Below, piece after piece: positions 36,132 through 50,800 of a stretch of DNA of 64,000 nt. The notes under the pieces were generated by a model, which worked only from the letters and a program-made list of their open reading frames with translations, did not search any database and was not told the origin of the DNA. The translations under genes were made by a program, and so were the position numbers. Location of the stretch: assembly GCA_021234535.1 (NCBI GenBank), contig CM037837.1, forward strand, positions 4,938,218 to 5,002,217, in the 5' to 3' direction. Position 1 is the first letter of the stretch; each line of letters starts with the position of its first letter. This DNA comes from Stichopus chloronotus. Taxonomy: Eukaryota; Echinodermata; Holothuroidea; Aspidochirotida; Stichopodidae.

Positions 36132-38661
36132 CTGATAGGCACCACACGAGTTAGTTCCTCATGGCATCTCCACTAGGACAATTTTGTACATACACAACTG
36201 GATTACACATTCAAGAGAAACACGAGATGATCATTTTGGTCACTTTTATTCACTTTCCACAAAGATATACACAAAATTTACAGAACTTCCTTGAGAATTC
36301 AAGACTAATGCAAGGTGCGTTGATAGGGACACGGTAAAAAGAAAACGTTTACCACTGGAAATTTTGACTATTTCTTTCTAAGTCAAAATTTCGACCTTAT
36401 TTCTTAAGAAACTTGAAATTTCGACCTCCTACGCTTTCCTAAGATGAAATTTTGACGTTTTTTAATCGAAATTATTCAAAAATTCAAATTTTTAAACTCG
36501 AAATTTTGTCTTCAAGAAAAATGTCAAAATTTAGACTTTTCTGAGACTTTTTTAACCATGTACCTACCAATCAACGGTAAAAATGTGCATTCCTACAAAA
36601 AGATGGAACGTCGCGATCAACCCTCTTTTGTACATCAAAGCAATTCCTTTGGAACAGGAAACAATAAAAATTAATGATGATAGTAAAGGTGGTTATGTGG
36701 AAAATAATCGCTTTGAAACCAACAGACCAATCTCTTCACTAGAGTTGAATCTGTTGGCTGGCAGATATAACACACTGATTTTCTGTATGTATCTCATTTA
36801 TACTAACATGATCACAGACAGTCAGGATACTTAGGTAAAAACATTTCCATTGATAGACACCCTACTTTCTCATCCAACTCTACCATAAGGACAAATAATA
36901 GAACCACAAGCAGTATCACAAGGTATCCACAAAAATGTTGTCTTTTCACGGTTAAAGGGATTGTTTGGTGAGGAATTTTCCTGTCATATCAGATTCTACT
37001 CAACATCTTTTGCAAGGTGTTTGCTTCATATGTCCCGTTTAAAGAACAGAAAGGGGAGAAGCATTAGTCTCTGTTATAGCTGCACGTTGTCCCTAACTAC
37101 ATCTTGATAGTTCTTTTGGGAGTAAGGCACAGCTTTATGTTGCTCAACTTTGAAGTGAAATTTCTTCCTTCAGTTCTCACTCACTTTACTATTCTGCAAA
37201 ATCCAAATTGTTTAACACATTCACAAATGAAATGAAGGTTGACATGCCAAACTTGTCAAACAATTTCCTTTGCCACCCCTCTTCCAAAAAGAAATAATAA
37301 ATCAAATAAGAAGCAATGAGAGGGAAGAGTAACTCACAGTTTTCACATTATCTAATATTATCTTCTGCAATCTAAGAAATGAGAAATCTTCAATATCCTT
37401 TCTCAAATTCAAATGTGGAATTTGCTCTTACTTTTTGAGAAGTGTATTCATTTGCATTCCTAATAATTGACTAACTTACTAACCTGATTAGCATCAGGTT
37501 TCTGAATGGCAGAGACAGCAAATTTATACCTGGGCAGAGGAGGAAAGGTTTGGAGGTAAAGAGATCCAGAAAACTCAAAAGCTCAAAACGTAATACCAGC
37601 ATTTGACTTGTAGAACAACCTAGCATTAAGACTAGAGGACATGCTCCCATGAAATGTCACAGGGAAATTTTTAGTCAAGATGAATATTCACTTAAAACTA
37701 AGATTTACCAAACTTTTAATTGCAGACAAATGAAGAGCTAATTGTCATCAAAATGCTGAGATCACAGGACTCAAGATGTTTTTGTCATTAACGAACTATT
37801 CAAGTTAGATTACTGTGCAACTGTGAACATTCATCAGCATTCCCCGCTTAACACCACAAGGAGTGATATATAAGGATTGCCATAAAAGGTGGTCAGTCTA
37901 CCACTGATCTACCTCTGGTCATGGTTGCCATGGCTACCACAAAGATTTGATGCTTCTAAGGCAGAATCAAAGTATAAATTGTAGAAAATAGCCTTCAGCA
38001 TCACCAATTCATACAACACCAGTCAACCACAATAGTACACTTTGACTGGATTGCAAATAAAATATACAAAAAAAGAGACAAAATAGGTCAGATCTGTTTG
38101 ATTGCTACAAAAAGCAAACATCAGAAATGACAAGCACCATGGAAGACTGCATACTGGAGTTTGGCAAATGAATCATCCATCCACATTTTTGTGCTCATGA
38201 TATATCATGGCGGCCAGATGTTCTGATATACTGGCCATGCTCAAACAGAAAGCAGCAGCAGATGGAAGTTTGACTTCCATCTGAAAAGTACGTTATTCAG
38301 CCACTTTTATTTTCAAGACAACTACGAAGCTGTGGTTGTGTTCTGTTTTTCCACTTACACATCCACAACTGAAACTGAATCTTCTCATCCAAAATGACAG
38401 GCATGAAAGTAAACACCACCACGCCTTTCTTTTTTTTTTTCAGGTCAAACTGAACTGCACCAGTCCATTTGATGGAAACAAAGGATCAGTTTTCCACGGT
38501 TGATGCTGCCACGTCTTTAAAAACCAGTCTGGTACAAAGTGTGGGACAATTCCTCCTTCCCAGAGGTGCATATAAGGATGTCTTCCATGATGACATTCCC
38601 TCCACAGTGGCTCTAATAGATGGCAAAATGCAGTTTCTAATTGTTACCAGGAGGACTGCTG
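36132..38661. other. HIRA 3' flank, probable 3' UTR
   Basis: About 36,350-36,550 repeats AAATTTTGAC and its complement and looks like a decayed repeat. Minus-strand AATAAA motifs occur, for example at 38,311-38,306. No coding exon was recognised. Confidence 0.4.
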
Positions 38662-38775
38662 CTACCTGTCTATCATCTCCATCTGCTCCTGAAATTCTGA
38701 ATAAAGCCTCTGAAGTTTCAGGTTTGATCCGATTATTGGCAGTACTTCCTCCAACAGATCAACCTTGGATAATCC
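38662..38775 (-). CDS. HIRA: HIRA last exon and stop
   Basis: Encodes [20 protein letters not shown] then [17 protein letters not shown] and TAG (38,664-38,662). It matches human LRKRELLKELLPVIGQNLRF then QRLFTECQEQLDILRDK. Acceptor CTCCTTTCAG. Confidence 0.95.
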   Translation of the reverse strand, partial: GLSKVDLLEEVLPIIGSNLKLQRLYSEFQEQMEMIDR

Positions 38776-41700
38776 CTGAAAGGAGAGAAGAATAAATTCT
38801 AGCAGTGACAATTTATTCATAATACAATCATGTTAACTTGACCTATACTCCACTATCCCCTTCAAACATGGAAGGAATGCTTAAAAAACCAAGTCCATGG
38901 TAGGGTAACATTTCACACCCTTATCCCAACCATTTTTTAAAGTATCTAATGATATCCTCAAATTATCCTCATTATGGCTACATTTGGAGCAAATTATTAA
39001 GAAGAAAATATATAGAATTTGTGATAAATAACCCCCACCGAACCCCAATCTGCTAGTGCCATAAGATCCCCTCTCCAAACTTGCTGCAGCACCCTTCAGA
39101 CTGAAAAGTCACAGAGTAAGACTGATAAAGATGAAGTTCATGACAGATCAACAAACCAGAATAGTGGGTTGCCACTGGATGTCTTCTTCACTGGTTCTTG
39201 GGACTGGGCCTAAGAGGTCCTCACACAGCTCCCTCAGTCGCTTCTCAAGAACTGAGAAATAAAGTACAGAAAGCGACTAAGACATTTTCTCGTTTGCTCA
39301 ATAAGAGCATGAAATTATCGCAAACATGTTTAAAAATTTTAAATGTAATACACAACTTACTTAACACATCTGGAAATGATTCATGCAGAACAAACAAAGA
39401 GAACACTGACTATAAGGTCTTTTTTAAGTGATGGTATTGAAGTTCCACCTCATCACCACTGACAAAATTGATTATAATCTTGGAAGTTTCCATACACAAT
39501 ATGTACTCAATGCAAAGAGGATCATTTTCAAGGCAGAACTGACAATTTTTTTTCTTGTGCCATTGATGAATTACCACATGTACAGTGTCAAAGTTTGTAC
39601 ATGCAAACTTGCCCAGCCTAAATGTAAGAGCGTAAGTAAATGTTAATCGCTATTCTAAAGGTTTGTGTCGAGCTATCTGTATATGCACTTGCATGTATCT
39701 ATGTTTCTGTTATGTCAGTTATTTTAATATTGAGTCCAGTCTTTATTTTGAGGTTGTCTGGGATGGTATTCTGTTGCTGTGGTTTTCACATGGGAAGCGC
39801 ATCATTAAATATATTAAATACACCCAATGCACCCAATACACATAACCCATTATGCCTGTCTCATCTTTTCTTTCTATGTTTTCTTATTTTTTTCAATTTT
39901 TCACCCAAACAAAAGCCTACTCTGTTCCCGCTCTGCAACTACATTCAAACAACACCCTAGCAACACTTACAGGGCAAATACTCCAGTGGAACCTAACCCC
40001 TCCCCCCCACAGTTAAAATGCACTCAAAGGCTCCATGTTACACTAATATTACCATTGTATCTACATTGACCAACATTAAGTTAGTTCATACCATGTTATT
40101 TACACTTGTACTAACCTAATGAAATTTTCTAGTAACTAGAAGTTGTCCTTGACAACCAATTCAGCAGTTTATGCATCTCATTGCTCAATATAGATGCATT
40201 TATGAACTAACAGGAATGAAGCAACGTTCAGTGTACTATCACAATGTCACAACTGCATGCCCATACAACGATGTGGAAGAAGCCATTAATGCTGCATCTC
40301 TTCTATGCCTGTGCTATATGTGTTTGAAAGAGGTACAATACCCCAAAAGCCTATGCATTCATCACTGACAATACACCCATTACTTCAAGGTAACTTCGAA
40401 ATGCCATGTCTCAACCTCACCGGCAGTATTTTCCTTATCAAAGTATTGAACAAATATTTTACCTCAAGACTTAAATTATGTTCCTCCATAAAGAGAAAAC
40501 AATATTATTTTACTCTGATTGTTGCTGATGGCAGGAAAAAATAACTGTTTTTCAAATAAACCTCCACAAATGGAGCAATTACTTACTTTCTTGTACAAGA
40601 TACCTGGAATACGTCAGAAGCCAAAACTTGTATTCTTGGGAAGACTTCAAGGTGATAGCAGTTGCGAGCTGAATTTCCAGATGTCCAAGGGTGGATTGCT
40701 TCTGAAGTGATGGATAAGTCTGGAAAATATTCTTGGCTTGCATGCTGGATCTGTGGATTAATTCAAAGTGGCCATTTCATCTCGATATAATTTCAGGATT
40801 TGCAATTCGAATTCCATAGTTACTCCAGACTTTCAATAAAACTACGCAAAGTTGTGAACAAAATCACAATGAATTTACAAGGAAAATGACAGCATTCCAC
40901 TAATAAAAACAAATTGCCATGGCAACAAGACTTACCAGCAGTCATGATCATAATGGCAAATTGCTTTATCCTTTTCAAATTTGTTTACTTGGAAAAATGT
41001 CTTTACACATGACTTTGAATAAATTTTCAGCACAGGATGAGGGCCACATTCTTCAAACAATATCTTATTTTTGAGAGGACCAATTATGTTAAATATGTTT
41101 TTGCAGCTGTTTTAATTAAAACAGTGGACAGCAGTGCCATGTAAATGAATCTCCTACCCCACCGAGCTCTTGCCTCTGAAAATACAACCACAGCAGACAA
41201 CTAGTCAATGTCACCTCTGAAACGTGACTTGCTGTGTTTAAGGTGTCACGTATGATGTTGTTCACAATATTGGAGGGGTTTATTTAAGAAGGACCACTTA
41301 TTAATCTGGTAGGGAATATCATGATCACACATAAATGAAACACATGAATGAAATTTAAATCCCCTCAAGGTTTGGAGGATGGTAATGAAGTCATTAGCCA
41401 TATCCACATCCCTAACCTTTGTCCCCTTTCTCGATGCATCCTCTACAAGTGTAAGATGTATCAAAAGTAACCTCTCACCTTTGGGAGAGTTGCTGTAGTT
41501 GGGAGAGGGGTGCATCCTGGGGCACATCGGATGGATAGCTGTTTGAGTGGTCTGAGCATTGTCTCAAAATGTTGTCCGAGCTGTCCAACAACATCCTTCA
41601 GATGAAAAAAAAAATGAACTACTACAGTGATCGTACAATCATAACAATGGTCTATGCCTATCTATTAATTTCAGCCTTCATTTAATTACATATTCACCTT

Positions 41701-44700
41701 TCAAATTCCTTGGTTTGGTATTACAATTCCATATTTTCACAACCACAACACAAACAGAAACACTCATAGCATTCAAGGTTGCACAGACCAAAATTTGATC
41801 TTTTTTTTTTTTTCACAGTATGTCACATGATTTGTATGTGATAGATATCACACACACATACAATAAACTACACTTGAAAGACAGCTGCCAATGATGTTGG
41901 AGTAACTATAATCTCTGTTGTGAAACTCCAAGTTATGTTCGACTACTGTTGCTGAGACAGATGCAAACAAACATTATGCATAAAAGATAGAGTCAATATC
42001 AGACTCATATAGGATTGTCCTGTAGCTGATGCTTTCAGATGGTGGTGTCAAACAATTGTTGGAAGACCAGATTTTGCCAGATATCATGTTTGGAGCTGTG
42101 ACAATTGAGGACAAGGCTTGAGGGTGCAGTGGGCCTTTCAAATGAGCCAACAACACTAAGTTTAGACTAGAAACTAACTGACCAGCCCAAAGGAAATCTA
42201 TACACCACTGTATCCTCTCTAAAGGAAAACTTTCAAACTTAAATAACTATCAATTAAAGGATTTCTTATAGAAATATTCTTAGTCAAGTCACTTTCTCCT
42301 CATAACCTTTGATGGAATGCTGAAAAAAGATTTGAAAGAAGGATTTGGAAAGAGATTCGAAAAGAAAGATTTGAAAGACGGCTGCACAGTAGAGTTTGCA
42401 AAACTTATATAAAACTAATCTAACAACTACCTATCCTATGAAAGGTTAAAGCAATTGATTGCTGCAGAAATGTGAGGTGCAGTTGTTGTGTGGAGACAGA
42501 TATGCAAAATGGAAGTAGGTGATTGAATATATAATGTTAAAATTTCCATCTACCTATTCTTCAAAACAAATGGCCATAATAATAGGAAGAGAAAACACAC
42601 ACGACAGGGTGATAAGTTCTTGCAACTGGAGTGGTCCTGGCAAAGTGTTTCACAACAGTTTGGTTGGATGGTACATTTTCAAACATATTTGTTGCTTATG
42701 ATGTGTACTATTTACTCACCAACAGACCATGCTAGGATTGTAAGTGTACGACCTGCCATTTGAGAGACTGAGAATAGGCACTCCCATATCTGTTAACATC
42801 ACTCTGGTGAGGGTGGGTTTGTTTGAACCTGGAAAGTGTTTCAGCAGTATAAATGTGATGAGGCGAAACCCAACTAAATCCTAATTATAAACAGCACCTC
42901 TAACACCAGCACAACTGCAGCATATTAATAACTTTTCAAAACTTTGGTTCTCATATCACTGACACCACAATAACACAAATCAAAATCAACTGCGGTGATA
43001 TCTTAACACTGTTGGCAAACTGTTCAAACATTGGACAGACAATTTTGACACCAAAGAAACACTTTTAAACAAATGATTTGGAACATCTAGTACCATGGCT
43101 ACTTCCTGTAAAACATTAAGTACATAGTTCTAACATCAATAAAACATCAGGAAGTAACTATGGAGACCTACAGTAACAGCATGGCCTAATTTCACATTGT
43201 TAATACATTCAAATTACATCCCTTGACATAAATGACACTAACTGAGCACCAATCAGCATTGACGTATGTTCAATGCTGCCAAATTCTAGCACTGACATCC
43301 ACCCCAATTTTAGACGATCTGTAAAAACTCTTACCTGACATAATCGGCACCAAGGGAACACCCTTAAGTGTTGCAACACACTGTTGGATATCCCTAATCA
43401 AAGAATATGAAAAATACCAAAAAATTTGCCATATTATGAAAACATGACCATAACAACAACAAAATCATGACTCTACAATCAACCAGACAATAGAAAATGT
43501 CAAAATTCACCATATGACCAGTCTACAATATAACCAATCTACAAGACGACCAATATAACATATGACTGATTTGCCATTAGACTAGTCTACAATACGACCA
43601 CTCTACGACATGACCAATATACAATACGACCAAACTACCATACGACCAATCTACCATATGACCAATCTACAATATAACCAGTTTGCTATATGACCAGTCA
43701 ACAACGAGACCAGCCATCAGAGTAATCCATCATAGCATTACAAGTGGGTTTTACAGGAGAGGTATTGATAAAGAAAATTGAAATACAAAGTAATTTTAAA
43801 ATAAAAAATGTTTCAGTGCGTACAGAGAGATTTGTAAACTAGTTTATTGATAAAAAGTTTGTTTAACAATAGCTAAGAACCAGTTTTCTGTGATTTCCAT
43901 ACAACTACTACACCCTGATCTTTCTTCTCCCTTAAAATAACACTGTGTGGGATCTTCCCATTATTTAAAGTAAGAATGACAAACCCCCTGGAAGGGATCC
44001 TTGTAACGCCTGACAAAGGCAGTACACTGGAAACAAACACTGTGGCACAGACAAGTCACATAACATTCTTACCAAGATAAGTAACTTTCACCACCAGAAG
44101 AAGAAAAAACACAAAATACCAAGTATAGGAAACGTGTGATTTCTGACAAATTGGCAGGAATTACAGGATTTGTTAGATCAGTTTGATACCTTTATGAACT
44201 ACACTTTTCTCTGCTTTTTGTTTTAAAGGGAAATAGGGCGTTTAGAATACCCCAACATGACATACTAAAGAAAATGGCAGTAATCACTGTTTAACCATTC
44301 AGTGTCATCAATAAACATCTACCAAAGCTTCATCTCCTCAAAACATTATGCATGTGATGAGTAACAGAAGATGCAACAGTTGAATTTTGAAAAGTTTGGG
44401 TGAACAAATTAGTGTTGAGCCACAAATAACTGAATTTCTGTCTGTGAGGAGCTTATTTCTTAAAGAGAAGGCTACTGTCCTTCCTTATTTTGAATAATCT
44501 ATCATTCTGCATCCACAAACATTGGTTTCAAAAATATGTATGTCTTCTCTAAAAGAAACGCCCTATTTCCCTTTAATGGAGAAGAGGCCAGGTTTTGTGT
44601 GAGCATACTCATCAATATGAAAGAGAGAAGTTCCTTTTTGATATTTTGTTGTTGGGAGAAATGGTACATATTTTTTGTTGGGGTGGGAAGACTGGAGAAA

Positions 44701-44793
44701 CAGAGAAGGAAAGCATTTGGGTGATAAAAAGGGTTGACATATCCTTAGTAGAGTGGATAAGTTGAATGTTTAGGGAGATACAAATCTTGCTTT

Positions 44794-44835
<42 letters not shown>

Positions 44836-47800
44836 GGGGTAGGGTGATGAGAGCAGGTAAGGAGATTGAATCTCTCTACTATGCTTTGGACATACTGTCA
44901 TGCACTCAAAGGGTCACAATACATCAACAATAATGAGTTTCAACAAAGTATCTGAGGTCGAGAAGTGAGAATCTCATAAACAAGTTCAAAGGAAAGTGGG
45001 TGATTCTGAAAAGATATTTATATTGTCCTCTTTCTCATGATCAATAAACACACAAACTGTAAAGTTTTGTCCAAATTATCCATTCAGATTAAAAGAAAAG
45101 ACAGCTAAGATTCAAATTTTCCTTGAGTGTATGTCAAGGTTTGAGCTGTGTTTTCTGAGGGTCAGCTATTAACATAATAAAAACTACTTCACAAACTGAG
45201 CTCAAGACATGTACTGCACTGACCAGCAGCAGACTGGCATTTAGTGGTCAAAACTCCTACACCTAGACCGATCATCCATAACTAGTTACCGGTACTTCAT
45301 GGTAAATCACAAGAAAACATTCTGAACTTAAAGACTAGGGATAATGCATTATTCAGTAGTTTATCCAATATGAAAAGTGCTTGGCAATTGTCTTGGCAAC
45401 AAGTGAATACATCACAAAACAGCCAGTATGCTATACAAGTTCCACCAGAACCCTGTAACAACTATGCCATGATAAAGGGCACCAATTGAAAAGAAATTTG
45501 GCTTCTTCAAAAATGAATGTTTTGTATCATCATACGCTCATATGAGTCCCAGCAAAGATCAGTTTTAATACAGACTTCAGTGACAGAACCGTTGGCCCAT
45601 TTCTGGAACATACTGCAATCAAACTTTGGGGAGAGCTTTGGAGAATTGCTATCAAAACAAGTCAAAGGATTCTCACCACACAAATACATCAGAACACTCT
45701 CAGCATCTTGTGATAATACAGACTGAAATTAATGGTCAAATTAAAAAATACAGGCAAGAATCCTAATGAGTCAAAAAGTCATTCTACCAACCAGACATAA
45801 AGGCGTCCATTGGTTGTCAGGACCATGACATAGTGGTTGTTGCTATGGAGATGACTGACTTGTGCTGGCAAGATGATTGGAGGGAGCAGCCTCCTGCCGG
45901 AGGCAGAGAAGCAATGGAGGGATCTGTCCTCACAGGAGATACATACTGAGTGGCTAAAATAAGAAATGGTATTAAAACAGAGAGGGTTGTGAAGATAAGG
46001 AGACAAAAACTTATTTGTGATGAGAAACAAATATCTAATAATTGTTATTCTGAGTTATTGGCAAATAAGATTATCCCACTGATTTGCACAAATGTCAAAC
46101 TTATAAGGTGTCAGGTATAATATCATAATTTGTTTATTGACAAAAAAAACCCCAGTTTGTTATACTTTTGTTTGGCAACTGCTTTGACCTTAAAATGAAC
46201 TGTAACATATCTCTTCTATGATGTTTCAGCTGTTACCACACATAACCCAGTGGAAAAATTCACATTGAGTTGATATCGGTAAGTTTGTGAGAATTTTGAT
46301 GGGTACAACTACATGAAAATGCTTATAGTTAGCATATTGATCAAGTTTCACATCCAAAAGTAATGAAAACTATCAAAAGTTTTACGTTTTTGACCATGAC
46401 TTGTACTGGCTGTGTGCAAATGAACTAGCACTAACACGAAAAGTGTCTGAGCGCAAAGATTCAAAACCAAGTTGAACTGTCGATTACTTACTGTTCGTTT
46501 ACATGTGTGACACATGAGGATTCTCTGCGTTGAACCATTTTTCATAAATACGTGAATGAGACTTGACAAATTGAAAAAAATATAGCTAGTTTCAAAACAA
46601 ATCAATGTGCCTTTTTATATGAGTCAGTGATATGATATGCTCCCTATTAAACCAAGAAACAAAAACACTGAGGTTTGAGCTACAGAGTTATTCAGTGCCT
46701 GAAAGAAATATTCCCGGACAGGTTAAGATGTTCTTCCACAAACGAAATTATGAAAACAAAAATTTTTTCCACCAAATGCATCCCACGGAATGTCTTGCTT
46801 GTGAGTCACGATACTGATGTTTGGAGAAAGATTCCTCTGGTAATGAAACGTTTCCAAGTGCTTCCAAGTCACAAGATGTCAGGTAACAAAGGCAATTCAT
46901 GGTAAAAAATATAGTGCTAAAAAAATAGTCCTTGTTATTCTTATGAATTAAAGTGCATATTTACGCATACAATTTGACGACAGTGAAAATGTCAGATAGG
47001 TATGTTTTTGGATTGAGTTTTAAAATGTTGTGAATATAATAACTCTTTTGTACAGAAGGCAGACAAGACTACATGCAAAGAAATAGAGATGACATTTGAT
47101 TTGTTGGTTTGTTACCACATTGAAGACTTCCCACAATGAAATGCACTACTGTGAAATGGAAATTTGTTTAAAAAACTCTCAACTTTGATAAAGACCACAC
47201 TCCTGAGATATGGTTCTCATAAATAAAGACAGGAATGCACCCCAAATTTTTACAAAGTATCAATCTTTTTCACTGGTTGATACTTTTGATATTCTACAAC
47301 ACAAAGTTAACAAAATCTTTATTGTCTCATGTAACTGCCACAAGTTCTTGTCAAATGCCACGCTAATTAGTGGTCGGCATTTATTCACACTGAAAACTTA
47401 TTTCTGAACAGTAAAATGCAGCAACAAATATCACACGGTCATGTTGTGAAGCAATTTATAAATAGGGAAAGTTCTTGAAATTCTTCCACTGATTCATGTA
47501 GCAATTTTTAAGGAAATTTCCATTGTTGTTAATCACTCTTTAGCATCAACTTCCAGATGTTGGGGGGGGGGGGGGGAACGTAAAGACCCAGGTACTGACA
47601 CCACTGAACCACAAAATGTTCAGACTAACAGAAAAAAGCTAACACTTTTTACTTCCTTCCTGTTGGTATGAAAGTTGATGCAGTCAGTTTTGATCACAAA
47701 TAGACATTTACCATTACACTGTGGGTCATATTCTGGTTGACAGTGGTACACATCACAGATTACTTTGTGACAAATTTTCAGATTCGTAAAAAGAGAACCG

Positions 47801-50800
47801 ACTGCAAAACTCCTACTCCATCTTCAGCAGGGTTTCCCCCTGCCACCAAAGAAAGTCTTTTGTGGGGGGGTGGTGATGAAAGAGACACAAGGGATGATCA
47901 TTCTATGCTCACCTATTAGCAGTGGCTGATAAACCTTTGGACTGCAGAATCGTTTCCCACATGACGTCACTGTTGTCCATGCACTTGATTTTGTGAAATG
48001 TGGTACCTGATGCAATAAAATGAAAGAGGGAAAAACTTTAAAACTAACAATAACAGCTGTGTTCTTCCTATACAGAGGGTGTTCTTTGGTTAAAACAGCA
48101 ACAGCTGACAACATCACTTTTAACCAAGTACAAACCTCCTACACAGAGAATGTGATCTCTAATATACTCATAAGTGGTGTGGATAATATAAATTCACTTT
48201 GGAGTTAGCTGCTTAAGAGAATAACATCCAATCAGCATCTCTGCATACTATCTCTTAGGTTGGAAATGCTCAAGAGGGAACATGATGAAGACAATGAAAC
48301 AACAATTGCAACATGAAAATAATGACAAAAACACGTGTTGCATACTAACTGGTTATCTGTTTAAAAAAAGTGTTTAGACAATTGAAGAAAACCAGTTGAG
48401 GAAGTGAGCTCTGAAGATCATGACACAATACACCTTTGTTTATAGGAACTGCTGTTGTCCAAGATGTGGCTTGATACATTTGATAGACTTGAAAACAAGA
48501 ACATTTGAGAACCACCATAAAAATCTCCCCCCAAAAACATAGCAATGACAGTCAGTCCTGTGTTCGGATGAAACTGAAATTATCCTAGACTGGATGTTGC
48601 ACTGACCTGCCACAGTGATATCATTTTCTACTTCCACGGTTTGCTGATTCCCATCCGAGCTGTCCACGGATGTAAATTTCACGGAAAAGGACTTCTGGAC
48701 TTCTGGAGTTGGCAGATGGACCTGCGAGGATCCTACAGATTTTGGTGGGGGCAGCAGACGATCGGAGACCTGCAACTGCATGGGTCAAAGAGAAGTTCAT
48801 AGAAACTGACTTGCTGAGGAAATCTGACAGGCTACTACGGAGAGCAAGTATAAAAACATTGTCTAGAAAATGTGTAGAATGTGTCGATACATTCCTCCCC
48901 GTGTCTGTGTCACATGCAGCAAACCATGTGATGCACCATTGACGATTGGGTGTTTGATGAGCACCGTGACCTGCCTGGCAGATTGGCCGTCCATGACGTC
49001 AAGCTGATGATCACTGTTCTTACTCAAGCCTTCATTTTCCAACACTGTTGGAAAGGTGAAAAGCCCACAACAAGAGGCTATGCACAGAGCCCATCATTTA
49101 CCATGGTCCAGATGACATCTAGCTTTTAATTGTTGCCAGATGCAATCATGGCTATTCAAAAACTTTGAAAAATGCAAGCCTCTGATTTTCTAAAATCTGA
49201 CTTTCACATGTCACTTACCTGTGTTTCTTTGGTTTTTCTCAAAATTTCCATCCTGTGATGGCAAATTTGTTTCAGACTAACAGAACAACCAGCGCTTTCC
49301 ATTAGTAGAATAGAACAGCCTGACCTCGGTAAATTTTATCCAAAAAGAAATATTCTAGATCAGTGGTTTCCTATCTTTTGGACTCATGTACAAAAATTTT
49401 GTTAACGCTATCTCCAGGAACCTCTTGACCCACAGTAAGAAAATGAACCAACCCATTACCTGTAATTATGCTAAATGTATCCCCCTCCCCACATATGATT
49501 ATCAAAAAGAACTATTTTCTTTTCAATTGTCTCTAACCCTCATTCACAGTTAGGAACCAAGATTCTAAATGTTTTTTAAGTAACAGCGAGATTTTAGTAG
49601 TTAAAATTACCAAAACAAGTATGAGTCAAAGAAACAATTTCTGTTTCTCACACCAATCCAGATACAAGATAGTGACAACCAAAGACAGCATCATCAGTTG
49701 CAGATGTCCCACACTGTTACACTGTTACAGTATTGTCGTCCTTGACTGATGAAAGAAAAGACTATATCCTTGTCTTTCATCCCAAACATTCACGAAAATA
49801 TAAGCTCATGCAAACACACACATGGAAAAATAGGAAGAAAGGGAAAGAAATTGGAATTACATTTCAGATTAAGAATTACTCACAGGGGTGGATGGTACCA
49901 AGGGGGCACTTGTCAACTGTATCCTCCTGGTGTACTCTTTACGAGGTTTCTTTGTCGTCTGAGAGGATGACGTGTTATCTTTCCTCTTGTGGGATGATGG
50001 CTCCCTGTAGAACAATATCAAAGAGAAGAATAAGACAAAGATTTCAGTTGTTTGGTTACTTAGCAAGATCACATCAATGATTCCCCTCATCATTTTGACT
50101 CAGATCTGAAGTACCAAGCCTGTGATATTAAAGATACGGACAGACATACCATGAAGGTGCTTGCCCTAGAAATATTTATACAAAATTACTCTTTTGCCTA
50201 AATTTGCGGTGAATGTGAAGTGCCTGTGGACTAAAATCTGAAATTATTTTAACCCTGGAGACAGGATATACTTGGCAATTCCCATTACCCTGTTACAGCA
50301 TGTGAAGTACTATTTCTAATGGTTCTCAAAACTGATCTACTCATTAGACTACTTCCAGTGGTTGTGGTTCCTGGGCACTTGTGCTAACAACATGTAAGGG
50401 GATAACCCTTTAAACACTTTCTGGAAAAAAAACCTATTCTTGTCACTACTGCCTCAACCCTAGTGCATCCTACCTAGCACATTGTTAATAGCATGCCTGA
50501 AGAGATCTTGCCCTTTCTTCTTTTATATTGGTTGCAGTGATGGGTATCTTGTATTTACCCAGTAAAGGGATTGCATTTCTTATTCCAGTTACTGCCTCTT
50601 GAACAAAATCACAGAGGGAGGAGTGTTAGAGGAAAGGAGGGGGTGAAACTCACTTGGGAGAAGTGTCTGCTAGTTTCTTTTCTTTCTCTGTCTGCTGTTT
50701 GGACTTGTCTGTTAATCTGGAATCCAATCGTGACTTTGGCTATGAAAAAAAGCAAACGCTAATGTAGATGAAAAAGTAATGAATTACAGATACATAAAAG

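Noticed and set aside
38469..38795. Plus-strand open frame of 108 codons
   Set aside because: It is antisense to the last HIRA exon and its 3' UTR; the minus strand carries the conserved protein.
45507..45727. Minus-strand open frame with a good acceptor (AATTTCAG) in the HIRA C-terminal region
   Set aside because: It at first seemed to be a HIRA exon, but joining 45,792-45,953 directly to 43,335-43,393 keeps phase and matches human HIRA residue by residue, leaving no room for it.
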